From positions 1 through 64,000 of the forward strand of contig JAVJTC010000034.1 of NCBI GenBank assembly GCA_040219085.1: a DNA stretch of 64,000 bases, written 5' to 3'. Made by a program: the position numbers and the translations under genes. Below the pieces are notes generated by a model. The model did not search any database and was not told where the DNA came from. It was given only the letters and a program-made list of their open reading frames with translations. Shown here piece after piece: positions 8,846-17,365 of this stretch; the stretch's first letter is position 1; each line of letters opens with the position of its first letter. The stretch comes from Acidimicrobiales bacterium (GTDB taxonomy: Bacteria; Actinomycetota; Acidimicrobiia; Acidimicrobiales; JAVJTC01).

Positions 8846-9386
8846 CGTCATACTCCATATGACGCCGGAGTCTCGCCAGGCTGCGACGGATGTCGCTCTT
8901 GACGGTTCCGAGTGGGATTTCGGTTCGTTCGGCTATCTGCTGGTTGGTGAGGTCCTCGAAGAAGGCGAGTTCCATCACGTGGCGGGCTCGATCCGAGAGT
9001 GTCTCCATGGCCTCTGCGAGCAACATGGCGTCGGCGAGGCGGTCGACGGGTGTGCGCCCGCTGACGTCCGGGGAGTCCATGACCGACGGGTCCTCCATCG
9101 GGACGGCGTCGGGTCGGCGGCCCTTCTTGCGCAGGTCGTCGATGATCTTGTTCTTCGTGATCGCGACCAGCCACGCGATGAGGCTTCCCTTGTCCGGATC
9201 GAAGCGTTCATGAGAGCGCCACGCGGAGAGGAAGACCTCCTGGGACACCTCGATGGCGGTCTCGCGATCGAGCTTGCGCAGGCAGAGGTTGTAGACCGTG
9301 GAACCGTGCTCGTCATAGGCGCGACGAAGTGCGTTCTCGTCGCCGCGTCGGAATGCGGACTCGAGGTCGTCGACCACCGTCAGCAT
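8832..9386 (-). CDS. ECF sigma-70 family RNA polymerase sigma factor (SigK-like)
   Basis: A 184-aa extracytoplasmic-function sigma factor. Region 2 spans about 20-95 (AIEVSQEVFLSAWRSHERF, then GSLIAWLVAITKNKIIDDLR). Region 4 spans about 125-178 (LTNQQIAERTEIPLGTVKSD, then RRSLARLRRHM). It is followed by an RskA-like anti-sigma and an FAD oxidoreductase, so the unit resembles SigK/RskA loci. The ATG at 9386 is the most likely start although no strong ribosome site precedes it. It diverges from the DUF4397 gene across about 220 bases that probably hold both promoters. ECF factors usually autoregulate, but no consensus was identified here. Confidence 0.9.
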   Translation of the reverse strand: MLTVVDDLESAFRRGDENALRRAYDEHGSTVYNLCLRKLDRETAIEVSQEVFLSAWRSHERFDPDKGSLIAWLVAITKNKIIDDLRKKGRRPDAVPMEDPSVMDSPDVSGRTPVDRLADAMLLAEAMETLSDRARHVMELAFFEDLTNQQIAERTEIPLGTVKSDIRRSLARLRRHMEYDDDNS

Positions 9387-9605
9387 CGGAGCATCGCCAC
9401 GACGATATCGGCCGACGGGGTCGTCGGCCGTCTCGTGCAGTCGTGGTGCGAGAGATAGAGCCACGTGAATGTCTTCGCCCGGTGGCAGGATGTGGATGCA
9501 CCTGTGGCAGATTCTTACGACGCGGAAGTTTTCGGTTCGTGGCGCATCCGGGCGCGGCACCCTGTGCGAAGAGGGACCCAAATCCCACGAACAAGGAGCA
9601 CACAT

Positions 9606-10409
9606 ATGAAGCGGTTGATGATCCTGGCCGTAGCGGCCCTGCTGGCGATGATGTTCGCCGTGGCGCCCGCGTCCGCCCAGTCCGATGCCGAGATCACCCT
9701 GATCCACGGAATCCCTGACACCGACGTCGACGTCGTCGTCGACGGTGCCCCCGTGATCGAGGCCTTCGCATTCGGTGACACCGCCGACCTCACCCCCTTC
9801 GCCGGCGCCACGCTGGCAGGTCTGACCGTCAACCTCGCCGGCACCGACACGGTGGCCATCGACATCGGCGACTTCGACGTGCCCGCGACCGGTAACTACA
9901 CCGTCATCGCGCACCTCAGCGCCGACGGCACCCCGACCGTCGCCGTGTTCGAGAACGACACCTCGACCATCGCCGCAGGCGAGGGTCGTCTCGTCGTTCG
10001 TCACACCGCTGCCGCACCCGCGGTCGACGTTCTCGCCAACGGCGACGTCGCCTTCTCGAACCTCGAGAACCCCAACGAGGTCATGGCGGACCTTCCCGCC
10101 GGCACGATCTCCGCTGAGGTCGTCCCGACCGGTGCCACCGAACCCGTCGTCATCGGCCCGGCCGACCTGCCGATCGGCGAGGGCGCCTCGCTCATCGTCT
10201 ACGCAGTCGGCTCGCTCGATGCCGGCAACCTCTCGGTCCTCACGCAGTCCATCGAGGGCCTCGGCTCGGCTCCCAGCGCCGTCAACACCGGTAACAGCCC
10301 GGTTTCCGACGGTGCCTCGAGCACCGGCCTGATCCTCGCGATCGTCGCCGGCGCCGCTGCGCTGGTCATCGCCGCTCCCGTCGCCCGTCGTCTTGTCACG
10401 ACCCGCTGA
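9606..10409 (+). CDS. DUF4397 domain secreted protein
   Basis: A 267-aa exported protein. Signal peptide at 1-24 (MKRLMILAVAALLAMMFAVA, cleaved after ASA). Two DUF4397-type beta repeats follow: ITLIHGIPDTDVDVVVDG near 30-47 and a second starting RLVVRHTAAAPAVDVL. The C-terminus has a membrane helix (TGLILAIVAGAAALVIAAP) and a short basic tail, a wall or membrane anchor without a clear LPXTG. AAGGAG lies 7 bases before the ATG. A class F sortase gene follows directly, the usual neighbour of DUF4397 genes in actinobacteria. Its ligand is unknown. Confidence 0.85.
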   Translation: MKRLMILAVAALLAMMFAVAPASAQSDAEITLIHGIPDTDVDVVVDGAPVIEAFAFGDTADLTPFAGATLAGLTVNLAGTDTVAIDIGDFDVPATGNYTVIAHLSADGTPTVAVFENDTSTIAAGEGRLVVRHTAAAPAVDVLANGDVAFSNLENPNEVMADLPAGTISAEVVPTGATEPVVIGPADLPIGEGASLIVYAVGSLDAGNLSVLTQSIEGLGSAPSAVNTGNSPVSDGASSTGLILAIVAGAAALVIAAPVARRLVTTR

Positions 10410-11232
10410 CGAACTCTCCTTCCGTCTGAACGGGCCGGCGCACACGCGCCGGCCCGTTCGGCGCGTTCTGGCGGCGATCGTGGCGTGTCTCACGCTCGTG
10501 GCCGTCGCCTGCGGTGGCGGGTCGTCGGCCACGGGAGATCCGGTTGACGATGGCGGAGCATCAGCTGACGGAAGTGGTGCAGACGGGACCGCGGGGACCG
10601 ACCCGGAAGGATCGGACTCATTGCCGCGTGCCGAAGGTGGTGACGACACCACCGGCACCGAAACCGCCACAGGCGGCGCTGAGCTCGGAGACGGCGACGG
10701 AGAAGGTGCCGACGACGCGGCCACCGCCGTCCCGGTCGACCGTGGCCGGGCGCTACCCGCGTCACCCGGTGAAACGGGTCCTGTCCCCGTCTCGATCTCG
10801 ATCGGGTCGATCGACGTGTCCGGCGCGCCGGTCCGTGACGTCGGGGTCGAGGCCGACGGTCAGATGGAGATCCCCGGGGCACGTGAGGTGGGCTGGTACC
10901 GCTTCGGTGCGAAGCCGGGGGAGCAGGGCTCGTCGGTGCTCGCCGCACACATCGCCTTCAACGGCGTAGACGGGATCTTCCGTCATCTCGACCGGGCCGA
11001 GGAGGGTGACCTCGTCACCGTGGGATTCGACGACGGGTCCGAAGAAGTCTTCGTCGTCAGAGCGATCGAGGAGTACTTCAAGGAGGAACTACCCGGCGAC
11101 ATCTGGGATCGCGACGGCGATTCGCGCCTGGTGTTGATCACCTGCGGTGGGGACTTCAACGAGCAACTGCGCAGCTACGACTCCAACGTGGTGCTCTACG
11201 CGGAACCGCTCAGTGAAGTTTCCGCCGGCTGA
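10393..11232 (+). CDS. class F sortase
   Basis: A 279-aa secreted transpeptidase. The basic N-terminus and hydrophobic stretch end in a lipobox-like VAVAC, then comes a long acidic Gly/Asp/Thr linker (about 42-115). The sortase domain follows, with His in VLAAHIAF, the nucleophile Cys in VLITCGGDF and Arg in NEQLRSYDSN. Sortases cut sorting signals and join proteins to the cell wall. The start is uncertain: the only upstream initiator in frame is TTG at 10393, inside the end of the DUF4397 gene, and the leader then spans a strong hairpin (10429-10458). A GTG at 10480 would spoil the signal peptide. Confidence 0.8.
   Translation: MSRPADELSFRLNGPAHTRRPVRRVLAAIVACLTLVAVACGGGSSATGDPVDDGGASADGSGADGTAGTDPEGSDSLPRAEGGDDTTGTETATGGAELGDGDGEGADDAATAVPVDRGRALPASPGETGPVPVSISIGSIDVSGAPVRDVGVEADGQMEIPGAREVGWYRFGAKPGEQGSSVLAAHIAFNGVDGIFRHLDRAEEGDLVTVGFDDGSEEVFVVRAIEEYFKEELPGDIWDRDGDSRLVLITCGGDFNEQLRSYDSNVVLYAEPLSEVSAG
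10429..10458. terminator. strong hairpin after the DUF4397 gene
   Basis: A perfect 12-bp stem (AACGGGCCGGCG paired with its reverse complement) with a 6-base loop begins 20 bases after the DUF4397 stop codon. It has no T-run. It lies inside the apparent leader coding region of the sortase, so it may act as an attenuator or as a mRNA-stability element rather than a simple terminator. Confidence 0.6.
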
Positions 11233-11238
11233 TCGCAA

Positions 11239-11253
11239 CCCGCTCGGGGCGGG
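11239..11253. terminator. short hairpin between convergent genes
   Basis: CCCGC and GCGGG pair around a 5-base loop between the sortase and whiB stop codons. The stem is only 5 bp and there is no T-run, so it is weak evidence for termination. Confidence 0.3.
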
Positions 11254-11262
11254 CAGGCGGCC

Positions 11263-11589
11263 TCAGCCCGCAGCGCGCTCGGCTTCGCCTTCCCGGGCCG
11301 CAGCAGCCACCGAGCGTCGTTCGATGGAGCGGGGTGGGTACCCGGCGCGGGCGCGTTCCTCTTCGGACTCGCCGCCCCAGAATCCGCACTCGTTGTTGAG
11401 ACGGGCTTCCACGCGGCACTCGTCGACCACGGGACATACGGCGCAGTAGGACGCAGCCATCTGTTCGCGGCGTCGTCGCCGTGAGGGGCGTTCGCCCGGC
11501 GGGCCGAAGAAGAGGTGCGTCTTGCCCTGACAGAGGGCGTTGTCCCTCCAGTCTTCGGCAGGAACGGTCAGCAGCGGTGTGTCGGACAT
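11263..11589 (-). CDS. WhiB-family transcriptional regulator
   Basis: A 108-aa Fe-S regulator. The four cluster cysteines are at C20 (DNALC), C49 (ASYC) and the pair in CAVCPVVDEC, followed by the turn GFWGGESEEER and a basic C-terminal tail that contacts DNA. WhiB proteins work with the principal sigma factor and sense redox signals through a [4Fe-4S] cluster. The family is restricted to actinobacteria and their phages, which supports the host assignment. The ATG is 11589; the promoter region is shared with the divergent quinone oxidoreductase gene. The Wbl subclass was not resolved. Confidence 0.95.
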   Translation of the reverse strand: MSDTPLLTVPAEDWRDNALCQGKTHLFFGPPGERPSRRRRREQMAASYCAVCPVVDECRVEARLNNECGFWGGESEEERARAGYPPRSIERRSVAAAAREGEAERAAG

Positions 11590-11673
11590 CTGGTGGCCTC
11601 CACTGATGTCTTTCGCCCCGCTTGGTCCGATCGGATGCAGCGGCCGCGGGAATCGATCTGCGATGATCGCCGG

Positions 11674-12657
11674 ATGCGAGCAGTGGTCATTTCGACGCCC
11701 GGCGGCCCTGAGGTCCTGACCGTCGTCGAGGTCCCCGATCCGGTCCCGGGACCCGATGAGATCCTCGTCGAGGTCGTCGCGACGGCGGTCAACCGTGCCG
11801 ACATTCTTCAGCGACTCGGCCGCTACCCCGCGCCTGCCGGCGCTGCGGCCGACGTTCCCGGTCTCGAGTTCTCGGGCCGGGTTCGAGCTGTCGGGGGCCG
11901 GGTCACCCGCTGGTCGCCCGGTGACGCGGTGATGGGCCTGGTGGGCGGCGGCGCCTACGCGGAGCTCCTCACGCTGCACGAACGGGAGGCCATCGCCGTG
12001 CCGGAGGGAATGGCTGTCGCCGACGCGGGCGCCGTGCCGGAGGTCTTCACCACCGCCTACGACGCCCTGTTCCTCCAGGGCGGTCTGCGCGGGGGCGGTC
12101 GCGCCCTCGTGCACGCCGGCGCCTCCGGCGTCGGCACCGCTGCCATCCAGATCGTCAAGGCTCTCGGGGCGCGGGTGGCGGTGACCTGCTCTGCCGGGAA
12201 GGTCGCGGCCTGTGAGGCCCTCGGCGCAGACCTCGTCGTCGACTACACGTCCGCTGACTTCGGCGTCGAGGTCGCTGCCTGGACTGGTCCTGACGGGGTG
12301 GATGTGGTCCTCGACGTTGTCGGGGGCGAGTATCTCGACCGGAATCTCGACGTGTTGACGACGGGCGGAACGATCGTGCAGGTCGGGATCCTGGGTTCGC
12401 CCGACGCGATGCTCCCGCTGCCGAAGCTGTTGGCCCGGCGAGCGCGCCTGATCGGCACCGTCCTCCGTTCCCGGCCGTTGGAGGAGAAGATCGCCGTCGC
12501 CCGTCGCGTGGAGGCGGACCTGCTTCCGCTCTTCGACGCAGGATTGCTGCACCCGGTGATCGACCGGCGGGTGCCGTTCGCCGAGGTGGCCGACGCGCAC
12601 CGTGCCGTGGAGTCCAACGAGGTCATAGGCAAAGTCGCGATCGACGTCGCGTCGTGA
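11674..12657 (+). CDS. NAD(P)H:quinone oxidoreductase, zinc-free MDR family
   Basis: A 327-aa medium-chain dehydrogenase/reductase. Markers are VNRADILQRLGRYP near residue 42, EFSGRV, and the nucleotide-binding AGASGVGTAAIQIVKALGA. There is no zinc-binding cysteine set, so it belongs to the PIG3/QorA-like branch, which reduces quinones and enones with NAD(P)H. GATGAT ends 6 bases before the ATG at 11674, so the mRNA may be leaderless. The gene diverges from whiB across 84 bases. Confidence 0.9.
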   Translation: MRAVVISTPGGPEVLTVVEVPDPVPGPDEILVEVVATAVNRADILQRLGRYPAPAGAAADVPGLEFSGRVRAVGGRVTRWSPGDAVMGLVGGGAYAELLTLHEREAIAVPEGMAVADAGAVPEVFTTAYDALFLQGGLRGGGRALVHAGASGVGTAAIQIVKALGARVAVTCSAGKVAACEALGADLVVDYTSADFGVEVAAWTGPDGVDVVLDVVGGEYLDRNLDVLTTGGTIVQVGILGSPDAMLPLPKLLARRARLIGTVLRSRPLEEKIAVARRVEADLLPLFDAGLLHPVIDRRVPFAEVADAHRAVESNEVIGKVAIDVAS

Positions 12658-12711
12658 AACGTCGCGGTGGTGCCGGGTCGCAGACGGGCCTGACCCTCTA
12701 AGCTCTGCGTC

Positions 12712-12942
12712 GTGGCCGACGACCAGATCGAGTGGCTGAACACCGACGATGCCGCGCATCGCCTCGGGATCACCACACGGACTCTCTACAGGTTCATCGA
12801 CCAGGGCAAGTTGCCCGCGTACCGGTTCGGTCGGGTCTTCCGTCTGAAACTCGTCGATGTCGACGAGTTCATCGAGTCCTGCCGGGTCGAACCCGGGACC
12901 CTTCGTCACCTCTATCCCGACTCCGGCGGCGGCGAAGACTGA
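12712..12942 (+). CDS. small excisionase/MerR-type helix-turn-helix protein
   Basis: A 76-aa DNA-binding protein that is one winged helix: WLNTDDAAHRLGITTRTLYR (helix-turn-helix), then FIDQGKLPAYRFGRVFRLKL and VDEFIESCRVEP. This is the excisionase-family (HTH_17) fold, as in BldC-like proteins. No integrase is nearby, so a chromosomal regulator is more likely than a phage excisionase. TAAGCT at 12699-12704 lies 7 bases before the GTG, suggesting a near-leaderless transcript. It sits directly upstream of phoH, but the target genes are unknown. Confidence 0.75.
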   Translation: MADDQIEWLNTDDAAHRLGITTRTLYRFIDQGKLPAYRFGRVFRLKLVDVDEFIESCRVEPGTLRHLYPDSGGGED

Positions 12943-13023
12943 GTGCCGCCGACGTGAGGTCCGCGGTCCGGCGCGATACGCCTCGTCGCCACGGGCGCCG
13001 GGTGCAATAACCTGGCCTCACCG

Positions 13024-13986
13024 ATGCAGACCACGCCCATTCAGATCACCGTTCCCGGCAACCATCTCCTTCCCGCACTCATGGGTGCCGCGGACGAGAA
13101 CCTCCGCCTCGTCGAAGAGGCTTTTCCCGATACCGGCGTGCACGTACGCGGCGACCGGATCTCCATCGACGGGCCGGCCGCGGCCACCGTCGCCACGCTC
13201 TTCTCGGAGATGATCGTGCTCCTCGAGAACGGCGAGGGCCTCACCCGGCGCGACGTCGCGCGTGCCATCGACATGGTCGCCGCCGACGAGCGTCCGAGCG
13301 AAGTGCTGACCGACGAGATCCTCGTCGCCGGTCACGGCCGCACGATCCGGCCCCGGTCGGCGGGCCAGAAGCGCTACGTCGATGCCATGCGCACGAACGT
13401 CATCACGTTCGGTCTCGGCCCGGCCGGCACCGGGAAGAGTTGGCTGGCGGTCGCCATGGCGGTCCACGCCCTGCGCGCCGGCAAGGTGGAGCGGATCATC
13501 CTGACCCGGCCCGCCGTCGAGGCGGGCGAACGACTCGGTTTCCTCCCCGGAGACCTCATGGCGAAGGTGGACCCCTATCTGCGGCCGTTGTACGACGCCC
13601 TCTATGACATGACCGATGCCGACGCCACGCAGCGCCTCCTCGAACGGGGCGAGGTGGAGGTCGCCCCTCTCGCGTTCATGCGTGGGCGGACACTCAACAA
13701 CTCGTTCATCATCCTCGACGAGGCGCAGAACACGACCCCCGAACAGATGAAGATGTTCCTCACCCGCATCGGTTTCGGATCCCGCGTCGTGGTGACCGGC
13801 GACACGACGCAGATCGACGTTCCGGGTGGTCGGTCCGGCCTCGAAGGGCTCGAGCCGATCCTCTCGGGTATCGACGGACTCGGCTTCGTGCACCTGTCGA
13901 GCCGCGACGTGGTCCGCCACAAGATCGTCCAGGACATCGTCGACGCCTACGGTCGCATCGGCGCCGCCGGGGAGGCGGCGCTGTGA
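13024..13986 (+). CDS. phoH: PhoH family ATPase
   Basis: A 320-aa protein with a KH-like N-terminal part (about 1-75) and a PhoH ATPase core: Walker A GLGPAGTGKSW near residue 140 and Walker B NSFIILDEAQNTTPEQMKMF. The catalytic TGDTTQID and the C-terminal SRDVVRHKIVQDIVDAYG are present. It is the PhoH/PhoL type linked to RNA metabolism and often encoded next to ybeY, as here. The following gene overlaps by 4 bases (GTGA), so phoH, ybeY, the CNNM protein and era form one coupled cluster. Confidence 0.92.
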   Translation: MQTTPIQITVPGNHLLPALMGAADENLRLVEEAFPDTGVHVRGDRISIDGPAAATVATLFSEMIVLLENGEGLTRRDVARAIDMVAADERPSEVLTDEILVAGHGRTIRPRSAGQKRYVDAMRTNVITFGLGPAGTGKSWLAVAMAVHALRAGKVERIILTRPAVEAGERLGFLPGDLMAKVDPYLRPLYDALYDMTDADATQRLLERGEVEVAPLAFMRGRTLNNSFIILDEAQNTTPEQMKMFLTRIGFGSRVVVTGDTTQIDVPGGRSGLEGLEPILSGIDGLGFVHLSSRDVVRHKIVQDIVDAYGRIGAAGEAAL

Positions 13987-14528
13987 CCGGAGAACCTCCC
14001 AGTACCACCGCAGCGGCGCGGTCGTGCCCGGTCGTCGACGCTGCGGACACACAGAACGAGGTCGCCGTCGACCCTTCACGGTGGGGTTCCCTCCTGGCGG
14101 AGGTCCTCGGCGCCGAAGGCGTCGGAGTTCGTGCGTCGGCCTCGCTGACCTTCGTCTCCGAGGCCGAGATGGCGGCTCTCAACGCCGAACATCTGGGCGG
14201 GGACGGTCCGACCGACGTGCTCTCGTTCCCGATCGACGGCCTCGAGGCGCGCGCAGCGGGTTCCGGGTCTGCAGACACCCCGCCGGCAATCGTCGGCGAC
14301 GTTGTCGTGTGTCCGAAGGTCGCTGAACGCAACGCGGCTGCGCGCGGTCGTGAACTCGACGACGAGATCGCCCTTCTCGTCGTCCACGGCGGTCTGCACC
14401 TGGTCGGTTGGGACCATGGCGACGACGCCGCACGGTCGGCGATGTGGGAGCGTCAACGTGAGTTGCTCCTCGCATTCCACGGCGTCGCGGCCGACCCCGA
14501 CGACGTACGCCCGGGGGAGTGCCGGTGA
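13983..14528 (+). CDS. ybeY: endoribonuclease / rRNA maturation factor YbeY
   Basis: A 181-aa metalloprotein. The zinc-binding signature HGGLHLVGWDH is complete, and the family motif GPTDVLSFPIDG is present near residue 75. YbeY takes part in 16S rRNA 3'-end maturation and ribosome quality control. It has an unusual N-terminal extension of about 20 low-complexity residues. The GTG start is set by the overlap with phoH, and its stop overlaps the next GTG in the same way. Confidence 0.95.
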   Translation: MTGEPPSTTAAARSCPVVDAADTQNEVAVDPSRWGSLLAEVLGAEGVGVRASASLTFVSEAEMAALNAEHLGGDGPTDVLSFPIDGLEARAAGSGSADTPPAIVGDVVVCPKVAERNAAARGRELDDEIALLVVHGGLHLVGWDHGDDAARSAMWERQRELLLAFHGVAADPDDVRPGECR

Positions 14529-15817
14529 GCGGCCTCGAGGTCCTGGCCATCCTGGGTCTCGTCATGCTCACGTTCGCAGCGGCGGTCTTCGCCGCCGCCG
14601 AGACGAGCCTGACACGCGTGTCGCTCGCCAGGGCCGAGGCGCTGGCCGAGGACGGCCGCCGGGGCGCGGGCGTCCTGTTGCGACTCGTGCGGGATCGCGA
14701 GCGGGCGCTGAGTCCCATCCTGTTCGTCGTGCTCGCATGTCACCTGGGCGCCGCGTCCATCGTGGCGGCGCTCGTCCTGGATCGCTGGGGCGCCGGGGCG
14801 CTCGCCATCGCCTTCGCGGTGGAACTCGCCGTCGTGTACGTCGTGGCCGAGGCGATCCCGAAGACCCTCGCCCTGAAGTCCCCTGATCGCACGGCCCTGT
14901 TGGTGTCGCCGTTCGTGAGGCTGTTGACACTCGCGGCGCCGTTGCGGTGGATCGCGGACAGTCTCGCCAAGCTGGGCGGGGGGATGGAGGGCGCGGCGAC
15001 TCACGAGGGCGCTGTCACCGAGGAGGAGTTGCTCGCCCTCGCCGGACACGCCGAGGCGAGCGCCGCCATCGACCCGGCCGAGCGCGAGCTGATCGCGTCG
15101 ATCCTCACGTTCGGCGACACGATCGCCGAGGACGTCATGGTGCCCCGTCCGGACATGGTGACGGTCGACTCGACGTTCCGGATCGTCGACGTCCTGGAGG
15201 TCTTCTCGATGAACGGTCTCAGCCGGATGCCGGTGACGGGCGACGGGATCGACGACGTCGTCGGGGTCGTCCACGCCAAGGACTGCATGCGTGCGAATCT
15301 CTCCGGGGCCGGCGCCGAGGCCGTCTCCACGATCCAGCGGCCGCCCCGGTTCGTACCCGACTCGAAGAAGGTCGCAGAGCTGATGCGCGAGATGCAGGCC
15401 GAGTCGTTCCACCTCGCGGTGGTCGTCGACGAGCACGGCGGTGTCGCCGGGCTCGTGACCCTGGAGGACCTCATCGAGGAGCTCGTCGGCGAGATCGTCG
15501 ACGAGTTCGACGTCGAGGAGCCGGCGCTCAGCGTGGTGGAGGGCGACGACCACGAGTTCGTCGTCAGCGGCCGGTTGACCCTCGCGGAGCTCGAGTCTGT
15601 GACGGGGATCTCCCTGCCGGAGGGGGAGTGGCACACCGTCGGCGGTCTGGTGTTCACCTTCTTCGGGCACGTACCCGAGGTCGGTGCGGCGATCGAGGCC
15701 GAGGGGCACCGTCTGGTCGTCGAGCGAGTCGTCGGACGGCGGATATCGCGTGTGCGTGTGACGGCGGCGGAACCGGTGCTCGATGCCGACGTCGACGAGG
15801 AGGTCAGCGCCCCGTGA
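14525..15817 (+). CDS. CNNM/hemolysin-family transporter with CBS domains (CorC-like)
   Basis: A 430-aa inner-membrane protein. A DUF21 membrane domain has four hydrophobic segments within residues 1-150 and motif EAIPKTLALKSPDR. Two CBS domains follow (about 200-320, with DVMVPRPDMVTVD and VVVDEHGGVAGLVTLEDLIE), then a CorC_HlyC C-terminal domain (about 335-415). The family is linked to magnesium or other cation efflux; transport has not been shown for this subgroup. GTG 14525 is chosen because it overlaps the ybeY stop (GTGA) and has GGGAG upstream; GTG 14519 is the alternative. Confidence 0.9.
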   Translation: MSGLEVLAILGLVMLTFAAAVFAAAETSLTRVSLARAEALAEDGRRGAGVLLRLVRDRERALSPILFVVLACHLGAASIVAALVLDRWGAGALAIAFAVELAVVYVVAEAIPKTLALKSPDRTALLVSPFVRLLTLAAPLRWIADSLAKLGGGMEGAATHEGAVTEEELLALAGHAEASAAIDPAERELIASILTFGDTIAEDVMVPRPDMVTVDSTFRIVDVLEVFSMNGLSRMPVTGDGIDDVVGVVHAKDCMRANLSGAGAEAVSTIQRPPRFVPDSKKVAELMREMQAESFHLAVVVDEHGGVAGLVTLEDLIEELVGEIVDEFDVEEPALSVVEGDDHEFVVSGRLTLAELESVTGISLPEGEWHTVGGLVFTFFGHVPEVGAAIEAEGHRLVVERVVGRRISRVRVTAAEPVLDADVDEEVSAP

Positions 15818-16680
15818 GCATCGGAGCGGACGTACCCGAGGGTTTCCGGTCCGGCTTCGTCGCGCTGCTGGGCCGACCCAACGCCGGGAAGTCCACCCTC
15901 GTCAACCAGATCTGCGGCGAGAAGGTCGCGATCGTCTCGGACAAGCCCCAGACCACGCGCACCCAGATCCGCGGGGTACTCAACCGCCCCGACGCCCAGG
16001 TCGTGTTCGTGGACACTCCCGGCATCCACAAGCCCGTCACCGCCCTCGGTGAGCGGTTGAACTCGACGGCGTCCGCCACGATCGGTGACGTCGACGTCGT
16101 GTGCCTGCTGGTCGACGCGACTGCGCCGTTCGGACGTGGGGACCAGTTCGTGGCCGACAAGTTGCCACCGGGTGCGATCGGCATCGTGACGAAGATCGAC
16201 ATCGCCAAGCCGGAGAAGGTGCTGGCCCAGCTGGCGGCGCTCGGCGAGCTCGATCTCGAGGCGTATTTCCCGGTGTCGGGGCGCACGGGTGACGGCGTCG
16301 ACGCCCTCCTCGAGCACCTCATCGCGCGGCTGCCCGAGGGGCCCCGTTACTACCCCGATGACGCAGTGAGCGACGTCGAGGACGCCGTCTGGGTGGCCGA
16401 GTTGGTGCGCGAGCAGCTTCTCGCCGTGACCCGCCAGGAGTTGCCGTACTCGATCGCCACCCGGGTGACCGAGATGGAATGGCCCCGGATCCGCGTAGAG
16501 ATCGTCGTCGAGCGTGACTCCCAGAAGGGGATGGTCATCGGAAAGGGCGGCGAAGTCCTCAAGAAGGTCGGCATCGCCGCCCGGGCACAGATGCGCGAGG
16601 GCACGCACCTCGAACTGCACGTGGTGGTGGACCCCGACTGGCAGCGCAAGCCGCCCTCCATCGAGCGTCTCGGCTACTGA
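15814..16680 (+). CDS. era: GTPase Era
   Basis: A 288-aa ribosome-assembly GTPase. The G motifs are GRPNAGKS (G1), DTPGIHKP (G3) and TKIDIAKP (G4). The KH RNA-binding domain has GMVIGKGGEVLKKVG near residue 240. Era binds the 3' end of 16S rRNA and works in the same maturation step as YbeY, encoded two genes upstream. The GTG start is set by a GTGA overlap with the CNNM gene. Length and domains are standard. Confidence 0.97.
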   Translation: MSIGADVPEGFRSGFVALLGRPNAGKSTLVNQICGEKVAIVSDKPQTTRTQIRGVLNRPDAQVVFVDTPGIHKPVTALGERLNSTASATIGDVDVVCLLVDATAPFGRGDQFVADKLPPGAIGIVTKIDIAKPEKVLAQLAALGELDLEAYFPVSGRTGDGVDALLEHLIARLPEGPRYYPDDAVSDVEDAVWVAELVREQLLAVTRQELPYSIATRVTEMEWPRIRVEIVVERDSQKGMVIGKGGEVLKKVGIAARAQMREGTHLELHVVVDPDWQRKPPSIERLGY

Positions 16681-16780
16681 GCCGGCCCGGCGAGAACTTC
16701 GTCGTCATGGTGACCCGGCAATCCCTCACGGCTTCGGCTCCGTACTACAGGTCACACAGCCGATCCGAAGGAGACCTCGA

Positions 16781-17344
16781 ATGTCCCGACGCACGCCCCG
16801 ACGCCGAATCCCCGTCGCTCTGTCCCTCCTCGTCGTTCTGGCCTTGATCGTGGCGTCGTGCGGTGACGACTCCACGACGGAAACCGAGGCTCAGGGTGAT
16901 GCCGACGAGACGGCGCTCGACGACGGCGGCGCGGCTTCCGAGGGAGCGGCTTCCGACGACACGACCGGTGAGCCACTGGTCGAGGTCACGCGGTCATCGC
17001 TCGGGGACATCCTCTCCAGCGGCGGTTTCGCGCTGTACCTGTTCACCCCGGACCCCCCAGGTGAGACGACGTGCTTCGACTCGTGTGCCGGTCTCTGGCC
17101 GCCGCTCGAAGGCGATGGCACGGTGGAAGTCGGCGCCGGCCTCGACGCGGAGCGGTTCGGGCTGATCGACCGGGGTGACGGGACGATGCAGGTCACCTAC
17201 GACGGCACTCCCCTCTACTTCTACGCGCCGGACTCGCCGGGGACGACCGACGGGCAGGGCCTCAACGAGGTCTGGTTCGTCGTCGACGCGGACGGAGCAG
17301 CGGTCACCAGCACAGCTGGTGGTGGCAGCGGACCGGGCTACTAG
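16781..17344 (+). CDS. secreted lipoprotein with COG4315-type repeats
   Basis: A 187-aa lipoprotein. The signal peptide has RRTPRRR and a hydrophobic core ending in the lipobox VASC. A Thr/Ala/Asp-rich spacer follows, then the domain with GGFALYLFTPDPPGETTC, CAGLWPPL and YDGTPLYFYAPDSPGTTDG. The ALYLF...C..CAGLWPP and PLYYF patterns are the repeats of COG4315 lipoproteins, widespread but uncharacterised in actinobacteria. A strong ribosome site (GAAGGAG) precedes the ATG. It converges on the anti-sigma gene. Confidence 0.8.
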   Translation: MSRRTPRRRIPVALSLLVVLALIVASCGDDSTTETEAQGDADETALDDGGAASEGAASDDTTGEPLVEVTRSSLGDILSSGGFALYLFTPDPPGETTCFDSCAGLWPPLEGDGTVEVGAGLDAERFGLIDRGDGTMQVTYDGTPLYFYAPDSPGTTDGQGLNEVWFVVDADGAAVTSTAGGGSGPGY

Positions 17345-17365
17345 ATCCTGCACCGTTCCAGCGTT

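Noticed and set aside
12712-12942. Phage or plasmid excisionase marking a mobile element
   Set aside because: No integrase, attachment repeats or other phage genes are nearby; it sits in a conserved housekeeping cluster.
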